Assembly: GCA_030648295.1 (NCBI GenBank) | Contig: JAUSID010000185.1 | Coordinates: 1-36,596, forward strand | Source: Opitutaceae bacterium | GTDB lineage: Bacteria; Verrucomicrobiota; Verrucomicrobiia; Opitutales; Opitutaceae | DNA length: 36,596 nt | Reading direction: 5' to 3' | Part shown: one piece after another, positions 31,611-36,596 of the stretch | Layout of the letters: each line of letters opens with the position of its first letter | Numbering within the stretch: position 1 is the stretch's first letter | Translations under genes and position numbers: made by a program | Notes under the pieces: generated by a model | Database searches by the model: none | Told to the model about the DNA's origin: nothing | Seen by the model: the letters and a program-made list of their open reading frames with translations, nothing else

Positions 31611-32462
31611 ATGAACTCCCTGCCGCGCATCGATCACCTGATTGACCTCGCCCTCGAGGAGGATGCGGGGCTCGGTGACCTGACCAGCCGCGCGATTTTT
31701 TCCGCGCAGCACCGCTCGCATGGGTTTATCGATGCGAAGCAGGACCTGGTGGTGTGCGGTCTCGGGGTCGCGGCGCGCGTTTTCGAGCGCGTCGACCCGG
31801 CGCTGCGCGTCCGGCCCACGGCGCAGGACGGCGCGCGCATCAAGCGTGGAGCGCACGTGCTCACGGTCGACGGCCCCACCGCTGCGCTGCTGACCGCCGA
31901 GCGAACGGCGTTGAACTTCCTCCAGCGGCTCTCCGGCATCGCGACGCTGGCGCGGCGGTTTGCCGACGCGGTGGCGGACACGGACGTCCGGATCGTGGAT
32001 ACGCGGAAAACCACGCCCGGCTGGCGCGCGCTCGAAAAGTACGCGGTGCGCTGCGGCGGCTGCTTCAATCACCGTTCGTCTCTCGGCGAGCACGTGCTGA
32101 TCAAGGACAACCACATTGCCGCCGCCGGCTCGATCGCCAGCGCGGTGAGGAAAACCCGCGCCGCGGCGCCGCACCTGTCGAAAATCGAAGTCGAGGCCAG
32201 GACGCTGGCGGAGGTGAAGCAGGCGCTGCGCGCCCGCGCCGACGTCATCCTGCTGGACAACATGTCGCCCGAGCTGATTCGTCGTGCGGTCGAAGTCATC
32301 GCCGGCGCCGCGGTCGTGGAGGTTTCCGGCGGGGTCCGGTTCGAGACGTTGCGTGATTACGCCCTGCCGGGCGTCGATGTCATCAGTATCGGGGCGCTGA
32401 CCCATTCCGCGACCGCCGTGGATCTGAGCCTGACGATTGAGCCCGCCCGTGCTAGGAGGTAG
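31611..32462 (+). CDS. nadC: Nicotinate-nucleotide pyrophosphorylase (quinolinate phosphoribosyltransferase)
   Basis: This 283-residue enzyme converts quinolinate and PRPP to nicotinate mononucleotide. It has the expected LALEEDAGLGDLTSRAIF, ERTALNFLQRLSGIATLARR, VDTRKTTPGWRALEKYAVRC followed by GGCFNHRSSL, VLIKDNHI, KIEVEARTLAEV, VILLDNMSPE and VEVSGGVRFETLRDYA, including the catalytic-site Arg, Lys, Glu and Asp residues conserved in the family. No Shine-Dalgarno precedes ATG 31611. The last codons include AGG AGG TAG, so the gene's end contains an SD-like AGGAGG 31 bases ahead of nadB. The nadA-nadC gap (31391-31610) contains only a short direct repeat (TAGAGCAGCGC, twice) and no gene. Confidence 0.95.
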   Translation: MNSLPRIDHLIDLALEEDAGLGDLTSRAIFSAQHRSHGFIDAKQDLVVCGLGVAARVFERVDPALRVRPTAQDGARIKRGAHVLTVDGPTAALLTAERTALNFLQRLSGIATLARRFADAVADTDVRIVDTRKTTPGWRALEKYAVRCGGCFNHRSSLGEHVLIKDNHIAAAGSIASAVRKTRAAAPHLSKIEVEARTLAEVKQALRARADVILLDNMSPELIRRAVEVIAGAAVVEVSGGVRFETLRDYALPGVDVISIGALTHSATAVDLSLTIEPARARR

Positions 32463-32486
32463 CCCAGGTTTCGAACCTGATCCTCC
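32454..32486 (+). promoter_or_regulatory. Stem-loop at the nadC-nadB junction that pairs an SD-like GGAGG
   Basis: AGGTT-TCG-AACCT (32466-32478) is a perfect inner stem, and the outer GGAGG (32455-32459) pairs with CCTCC (32482-32486), three bases before the nadB ATG. The GGAGG overlaps the nadC stop region. This would hide the one SD-like element here and present the nadB start at the base of a hairpin, a possible way to set coupled translation. Confidence 0.4.
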
Positions 32487-32489
32487 CGC

Positions 32490-34046
32490 ATGCAGACTCT
32501 TCGCACTGACTGCCTCGTAATTGGCGCCGGGCTCGCCGGCTCGGCGTATGCGCTCCAGGCGGCGAAGCTCGGCCTTTCGGTCGAGCTGCTTTCGCTGGCC
32601 GAGCCGCTGGCCGCGAACAGCGACTGGGCACAGGGCGGAATCATTTACGACGCGAAAGGCGACCCGGGGTCGCTCGGTCGTGATATTTTCGACGCCAGTG
32701 ATCGGACGGCCAATCCCGTGGCGATCGATCATCTGGTGCGCGAAGGTCCGCGTGCGGTCGAGGAACTGCTGCTCGATGAACTGCGCATCGGCTTTGATCG
32801 TGATCCTTCCGGCGTGCTGGATTTCACCCGTGAGGGCGGACACAGCGCGCGCCGGATCATCCACGCGAAGGACGCAACGGGCCATGCGATCCTTGCCGCG
32901 GTCGCGGCCCGCGTCGACGCCACGCCAAAAATCACGCGGCGCACCGGCTGGGTTGCGATCGATCTGCTCACGCTCTCGCACAACTCGGAAAATCTCGCGG
33001 ACAAATATCTGCCGCTGACCTGCTTTGGCGCGTATGTGCTCGACACGCACAGTGGGCAGACGATGGCGATGGTGGCGAAGAAGACGATTCTCGCGACCGG
33101 CGGGCTCGGCCAGATTTTCCTGCACACCACGAACGTCCCCGGCAGCGTCGGCCACGGCGTGGCCATGGCGTATCGGGTGGGCGCGCGGCTGATTGACCTC
33201 GAGTACGTCCAGTTTCATCCGACGGTATTCGCGAAGAAGAACGCGCCACGATTCCTGGTGACGGAGGCGCTGCGCGGAGAGGGCGGGGTGCTGCTGAATG
33301 CGCGCGGCGACCGGTTCATGGACGCCGTCGACCCGCGTGGCTCGCTCGCGTCGCGCGACGTCGTGGCGCGCGCGATCAAGCAGGAGCTGGCGGCCAGCGG
33401 CGAAACGCACGTTTGCCTCGATCTTTCGGCAATGAAGCCGGCTTTCATTCGCGAACGTTTTCCGACCATCTACGAACGGTGCCTTGAGAATGGGATCGAT
33501 ATCACGAAGGAACCGATCCCGGTTGTGCCGGCGGCACATTTCGCGTGTGGCGGCGTGCATGCCGATCTGGAGGGCCGGACGAGCGTGCGGCATCTCAACG
33601 CCATCGGCGAAACCGGGTGCACCGGGCTGCATGGGGCGAACCGGCTGGCGAGCACTTCGCTCCTCGAATGCCTCGTCAGCGCGAAATTTGCCGCGCTCGC
33701 CGACGGCACCGCGATCGCGCGCGAATCGTTCCGGCTGCCCGAACCGCGGGAATGGGAGAGCCCCACCCGCGAAGCGGATCCGGTGTTGGTCAGGCAGGAC
33801 ATGCTCCAAATCCAGCACACGATGTGGAATTACGCCGGCGTGATTCGCTCACCCAAGCGGCTGACCCGGGCGCGCCGGATCCTGCTCGAGCTGCGGGAGG
33901 AGATTCAGAGCTTTTATCGGGGCTGCCGTCTGATGCGTGAACTCGTGGAGCTGCGCAACGCCGTGCAAACCGCCCTGTTGATCGTGCACGCCGCCGCGCT
34001 CAATCCCCGGAGCAAGGGCTGCCATTACGTGGTCGCGGAGGAGTAG
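32490..34046 (+). CDS. nadB: L-aspartate oxidase
   Basis: This 518-residue FAD protein oxidises L-aspartate to iminoaspartate, the substrate of NadA. It starts with the dinucleotide-binding LVIGAGLAGSAYALQAAKLG and has ANSDWAQGGIIYD, REGGHSARRIIHAKDATGHA, TGGLGQIFLHTTNVPGSVGH, DLEYVQFHPTVFA, EALRGEGGVLLNARGDRFM, DLSAMKPAFIRERFPTIYER, AAHFACGGVHADLEGRTSVR and GETGCTGLHGANRLASTSLL, then the C-terminal helical domain with MLQIQHTMWNYAGVIRS. These separate it from succinate dehydrogenase flavoproteins, and the nad context supports it. It follows nadC by 27 bases and ends 93 bases before the Fic-family gene. Confidence 0.95.
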   Translation: MQTLRTDCLVIGAGLAGSAYALQAAKLGLSVELLSLAEPLAANSDWAQGGIIYDAKGDPGSLGRDIFDASDRTANPVAIDHLVREGPRAVEELLLDELRIGFDRDPSGVLDFTREGGHSARRIIHAKDATGHAILAAVAARVDATPKITRRTGWVAIDLLTLSHNSENLADKYLPLTCFGAYVLDTHSGQTMAMVAKKTILATGGLGQIFLHTTNVPGSVGHGVAMAYRVGARLIDLEYVQFHPTVFAKKNAPRFLVTEALRGEGGVLLNARGDRFMDAVDPRGSLASRDVVARAIKQELAASGETHVCLDLSAMKPAFIRERFPTIYERCLENGIDITKEPIPVVPAAHFACGGVHADLEGRTSVRHLNAIGETGCTGLHGANRLASTSLLECLVSAKFAALADGTAIARESFRLPEPREWESPTREADPVLVRQDMLQIQHTMWNYAGVIRSPKRLTRARRILLELREEIQSFYRGCRLMRELVELRNAVQTALLIVHAAALNPRSKGCHYVVAEE

Positions 34047-34075
34047 CCCGTCACGGCGAACCGCCGTCGACGTCG

Positions 34076-34141
34076 TTCTAATTTCACCCGAATTAGAATT
34101 TGCCTAAATCACCTCATTCTAATTTAACGCACGTTAGAATG
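34076..34141 (+). promoter_or_regulatory. Double palindromic operator (four ATTCTAA half-sites) over the Fic-family start
   Basis: TTCTAATT (34076-34083) and AATTAGAA (34091-34098) form one inverted pair with a 7-base spacer. CATTCTAA (34115-34122) and TTAGAATG (34134-34141) form a second with an 11-base spacer. The last half-site includes the ATG of the Fic-family gene (34139-34141). The stretch is strikingly AT-rich within this genome. Binding here would block transcription start or initiation of that gene, so autoregulation by its winged-helix-like C-terminus is plausible. Confidence 0.7.
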
Positions 34142-35527
34142 AAGCCGCCGCCGGCACCGCCGACTTGGGAAAAGCCAGTCCCCAGGCTTGCGCGTGAACG
34201 GCTGGCAAAGATCGCCTTGCTCGGGCCTGGGGCGGCCCGCGACGACCTCTATCTTGATTGGGACGAACTCCAGCACCGCACGCCACCGGCGGGATTAACG
34301 CGCGAAGAATGGTGGATGGCCCTCCGGCTCGGGCGAAATTTGAGCGCGCGGCCCATTCCGCTGCGGCGCGATGCGAACACCCCTTTCGTTTTCAATCTAC
34401 CCGGACGTCTGCTGGCCCAGCTCCACGACTTGGATCGCAATCGCGATGGCGGTGGCGTTTTCCCCGGCATCGTCGCGCATCGTGAGACGCGTGATCGATA
34501 CGCGGTCCGCTCGCTCGTACACGAAGCGATCGCCTCCAGCCAGCTCGCGGGCGCAGCAATCCCGCACGAGGTCGCAAAGGAGATGCTCCGCACGGGGCGC
34601 GCCCCGCGCGATCGCACCGAACGGATGATCGCAAACACGCATGCGGCGCTGGGCCAGGTCTCCCGCCTGCGCGAGTCGTCCCTCACGCCGGAACTCGTGC
34701 TCGAAATCCAGCGCGTCATGACGGAGGGAACGGTCCTTCCCGCCGACGCCGCCGGCCGGCTTCGCCGCGCGGACGAACCGGCACGATGCGAGGATCAGCG
34801 CGCCGGCGCCAGCTCCGCGCCGCCCTTGGCGAATGATCCGCCCGCCCGGCTCGACGCGCTGTGCGAGTTCGCCAACGGCCGGACGCCCGATTTCTTCGTC
34901 CCACCCCCCGTCCGCGCCATCCTCCTTCACTTCTGGCTGCGTCACGAGCAACCCTTCGTCCAGGGAAACGGCCGCGTTGCCCGCGCGTTGTTCTACTGGT
35001 CAATGCTACGCCACGATTACCGGCTGTTCGAACTCCTCTCCATTTCCGAAATCCTCGTCGCGGGGCCGCAGCCCTACGCGATGGCATTCGTCCAGGCCCG
35101 GCCGGACGAAAATGATCTCACTTACTTCATCCTCCACCAAGCCACGGCCATCGCTGAAGCCGTGGCCGCGCTGCGCGAGCACGCGGCGCGCCGCTCGGAC
35201 GGGTTGCGCGCCTCGCGGGAAAAGCTGCGCGCGCTCGCAGGGTTGAATCATCGTCAACAGATCCTTCTGGCGCACGCGCTGCGTGAGCCGGGGACGGAAT
35301 ATGTGATCGAGGGACATCGCCGCACCCACGCGGTGACCTTCCAGACCGCCCGCGACGACCTTTTCGATCTCGTTGCGCAGGGATGGTTGAACGTGACGAA
35401 GGAAGGCCGTCAAAACGTGTTCCGTGCCCCCGCCGATCTCGGGCAGACGCTCGGGAAGCCGGAACCAGAGGCGGTGACCGCTCCCACCGTGGCGGAGGAC
35501 CCGTCGTTGCCGATGAATCTCCGCTGA
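34139..35527 (+). CDS. Fic-family protein with degenerate catalytic and inhibitory motifs and winged-helix-like C-terminus
   Basis: ATG 34139 gives 462 residues; an upstream TTG at 34100 would translate the operator. The N-terminal region (TREEWWMALRLGRNLSARPI) precedes the Fic domain: EAIASSQLAGAAIPHEVAKE, APRDRTERMIANTHAAL, and HEQPFVQGNGRVARALFYW. The Fic signature HPFx[D/E]GN[G/K]R is altered: catalytic His is Gln (about 271) and the Asp/Glu is Gln (about 275), while GNGR remains. The inhibitory-helix Glu of SSxxEG is Ala (about 137). The C-terminus (GLNHRQQILLAHAL, VTFQTARDDLFDLVAQGWLN) looks like a winged-helix domain. Active relatives transfer AMP to proteins; this one probably cannot by the standard mechanism. 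It follows nadB, behind its own operator-like palindromes, and seems a separate unit. Confidence 0.85.
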   Translation: MKPPPAPPTWEKPVPRLARERLAKIALLGPGAARDDLYLDWDELQHRTPPAGLTREEWWMALRLGRNLSARPIPLRRDANTPFVFNLPGRLLAQLHDLDRNRDGGGVFPGIVAHRETRDRYAVRSLVHEAIASSQLAGAAIPHEVAKEMLRTGRAPRDRTERMIANTHAALGQVSRLRESSLTPELVLEIQRVMTEGTVLPADAAGRLRRADEPARCEDQRAGASSAPPLANDPPARLDALCEFANGRTPDFFVPPPVRAILLHFWLRHEQPFVQGNGRVARALFYWSMLRHDYRLFELLSISEILVAGPQPYAMAFVQARPDENDLTYFILHQATAIAEAVAALREHAARRSDGLRASREKLRALAGLNHRQQILLAHALREPGTEYVIEGHRRTHAVTFQTARDDLFDLVAQGWLNVTKEGRQNVFRAPADLGQTLGKPEPEAVTAPTVAEDPSLPMNLR

Positions 35528-35564
35528 TGCGGCTCGGCCGGAACCATTCAATCCGCGGTGGCGT

Positions 35565-35621
35565 GCGTTGACCTCAACGCGCTTTTGCGAACGGACGTCC
35601 AACAGCGCGTTGGGTCAACGC
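35565..35621. repeat. Imperfect inverted repeat GCGTTGACCTCAACGCGC
   Basis: GCGTTGACCTCAACGCGC (35565-35582) and GCGCGTTGGGTCAACGC (35605-35621) are inverted copies with a one-base indel. Each arm is itself partly palindromic (GCGTTGA/TCAACGC). The unit lies after the Fic-family gene and before the convergent lipoprotein gene, so it may double as a terminator. Confidence 0.6.
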
Positions 35622-35650
35622 GCTCCACCTTTCCGGGCTACTGGCAGTAG

Positions 35651-35713
35651 GCGAAAACGCCGAAAGCAGAAACGCTGAAACGCGGAAATCTTTCCGGCGT
35701 TGCAGCGTTTTCC
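35651..35713. repeat. AACGCCGAAA/AACGCTGAAA dispersed repeat
   Basis: GCGAAAACGCCGAAAGCAGA then AACGCTGAAACGCGGAAA is followed by an inverted counterpart, TTTCCGGCGTTGCAGCGTTT then TCC. The loose AACGCnGAAA periodicity and inverted arms match a dispersed-repeat pattern I associate with this bacterial group. No gene is seen in 35528-35776 beyond these repeats. Confidence 0.55.
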
Positions 35714-35776
35714 GTTTTGGGGAGATTCGAAACTTCGGCGCGTCGACCTCGCGACTCCGGGTCCGAAACTCGGACA

Positions 35777-36172
35777 TCAAAGCGGCACGGCGACCGCCGT
35801 CAGCAAAGGGCCTGGCACCGTGGCGACGAGTGCACCGGCGGCCACCACCACGATGAGGCCGAAGAGCAGAGCCGTGCGGACCTTGTCGATTCGCTGGACT
35901 TCGAGGACGGCAATATCGTCGAATGCGACCCGCCCGCCTTTGCCGACGAAGGCATCGGCCTGAATTTCGACAATGTCGACCTGGCGCACCTCGCCCGCCT
36001 TCGTGCGAACTTTTATCTCGTCTCCCACGCGCACGATGACGCTCTGGCCCGGCTGAATCGGAAACGGAACATTCTGCAGGGTGGTGCAACCGGATAGGAA
36101 CACGCCGGCGCAGAGGATGAACGCGGTGAGCATCCGGAAACCGGATGCGGACGTCTGGAGTGGAGTATTCAT
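35777..36172 (-). CDS. Small putative lipoprotein with two membrane-associated segments
   Basis: This 131-residue protein starts at ATG 36172; ATG 36133 (MLTAFILCAGVFLSGC) is an alternative that gives a more compact signal. The lipobox LSGC suggests lipid attachment. The mature part has a small beta-rich region (GQSVIVRVGDEIKVRTKAGE, VRQVDIVEIQADAFVGKGGR), resembling the short SH3-like or LSm-like module seen in some lipoproteins, then a C-terminal hydrophobic helix (TALLFGLIVVVAAGALVATV). The function is unknown. It is convergent with the Fic-family gene. The 250 bases upstream of it (36173-36391) show nothing recognisable. Confidence 0.65.
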   Translation of the reverse strand: MNTPLQTSASGFRMLTAFILCAGVFLSGCTTLQNVPFPIQPGQSVIVRVGDEIKVRTKAGEVRQVDIVEIQADAFVGKGGRVAFDDIAVLEVQRIDKVRTALLFGLIVVVAAGALVATVPGPLLTAVAVPL

Positions 36173-36391
36173 GGGAGCTGGAGCTGGGATATTTCTCGTG
36201 ACAGCCCCCAGTGCGGAAAAAGCAGCCTGAACGGTCCACGCGTCCGCTGAATAGTTCGACGTTCAGCGCTTTTGAGCTGCTTTCTGCCGCGGCCGTGTCA
36301 CGAAGCTGCATTGATGTCGGTTGAACGCTGGCTGGATTCGCAGGCATTCTTGGGCGCGGTGAACCCGGCGGTCGATCCCGCGTTTCTGCCG

Positions 36392-36425
36392 AAAAAAACG
36401 ACGGGGTCAAAAAAACGACGGGGTC
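36392..36425. repeat. Perfect tandem duplication of AAAAAAACGACGGGGTC
   Basis: A 17-base unit is repeated exactly at 36392-36408 and 36409-36425. On the minus strand it reads GACCCCGTCGTTTTTTT, and the second unit overlaps the stop codon of the transposase-like frame. GGGGTCAGG-type sequences commonly border Y1-family transposase genes, so this may mark the end of a mobile unit. Confidence 0.75.
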
Positions 36426-36596
36426 AGGTTGCTAATCTTTCACTCAACTGTTTAAAAATCTCCGCCGCCGGCGAGGTGGGCTGCCGCGCGACGGCACCGA
36501 CGACCTGGCTCACGCGGGTGGCGCTGCCCATTTTCAATCGCTCCGCGAGCCAGCCGTTGGGCGCGTCGGTCTCCTGTTTCATCCATGCGGCCACGG
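36424..36596 (-). CDS. C-terminal part of a probable REP-associated (Y1/IS200-like) transposase, 5' part outside window
   Basis: Only the last 56 or so codons are visible, ending at TGA 36426-36424. They read VAAWMKQETDAPNGWLAERL, KMGSATRVSQVVGAV, then ARQPTSPAAEIFKQLSERLAT. The WLAERLKMGS segment resembles the C-terminal helix-turn-helix region (W-[IL]-A-x-R-L-x-M-G) of RAYT-like tyrosine transposases from Verrucomicrobia and Planctomycetes. The catalytic HUH motif and Tyr would lie upstream, outside the window. The GACCCCGTCGTTTTTTT repeat at its end supports a mobile-element setting. RAYTs are single-copy-like proteins thought to mobilise REP/REPIN palindromes, which are plentiful here. 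Confidence 0.55.
   Translation of the reverse strand, partial: VAAWMKQETDAPNGWLAERLKMGSATRVSQVVGAVARQPTSPAAEIFKQLSERLAT

Noticed and set aside
31599-33818. Minus-strand open frame of 739 codons opposite nadC and nadB
   Set aside because: It overlaps two certain genes entirely and its protein is Arg/His-rich without domain features.

Overview
The window is a high-G+C, densely coded bacterial chromosomal segment. Gene content and style point to the Verrucomicrobia, most likely Opitutaceae. The main clues are a TonB-dependent receptor with the LSPFEV-type N-terminus beside a sulfatase, a Tat-exported putative glycoside hydrolase, an alpha2-type glycyl-tRNA synthetase, a cytochrome b/c fusion next to a Rieske protein, and intergenic spaces packed with short inverted repeats. 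This assignment is inferred from protein families; no marker gene such as 16S rRNA is present. Almost no start codon has a Shine-Dalgarno sequence.

Layout. 1-2405 (minus): the 5' part of a Tat-exported putative glycoside hydrolase and a DUF2383-type four-helix protein, separated by a paired palindrome and 19 heptamer repeats. 2806-8056 (plus): glyQS and a SWIM/SNF2 helicase. 8582-12265 (plus): a PhoD-like phosphatase whose N-terminus is built from a nonamer repeat, an unusual nucleoside hydrolase and a DUF2959 lipoprotein. 12377-18374 (minus): a TonB-dependent receptor, a sulfatase and two uncharacterised proteins, one with a Cys cluster. 18651-19232 (plus): a DUF4202 protein. 19566-21242 (minus): an AspT/YidE-type transporter. 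21688-24041 (plus): a Rieske protein translationally coupled to a cytochrome b with two C-terminal haem-c sites, forming an alternative bc-type complex. 24233-25174 (plus): a GNAT acetyltransferase and a small exported peptide. 25376-30069 (minus): pdxH, a hybrid histidine kinase, sixA and an RmlD-like reductase in a tight series, then an LplA-like ligase behind twin palindromes. 30347-34046 (plus): nadA, nadC and nadB, the complete aspartate-to-nicotinate-mononucleotide route. 34139-35527 (plus): a Fic-family protein with a degenerate active site and a palindromic operator over its start codon. 35777-36596 (minus): a small lipoprotein and the C-terminus of a probable REP-associated (Y1) transposase.

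Three themes stand out. First, nearly every longer intergenic space carries a pair of inverted repeat arms, from several unrelated families. In the commonest family the bases flanking the two arms match within each pair but differ between pairs, as expected for units that move as hairpins (REPIN-like). A probable RAYT remnant sits at the right edge. Second, two regulatory or signalling proteins appear to have lost catalytic residues: the Fic protein (catalytic His, motif acidic residue and inhibitory Glu) and the kinase's receiver domain (phospho-acceptor Asp). Third, two sets of precise palindromes (26281-26358 and 34076-34141) look like operators. The Fic protein, which also has a winged-helix-like C-terminus, is the best candidate here for an undescribed regulatory system.
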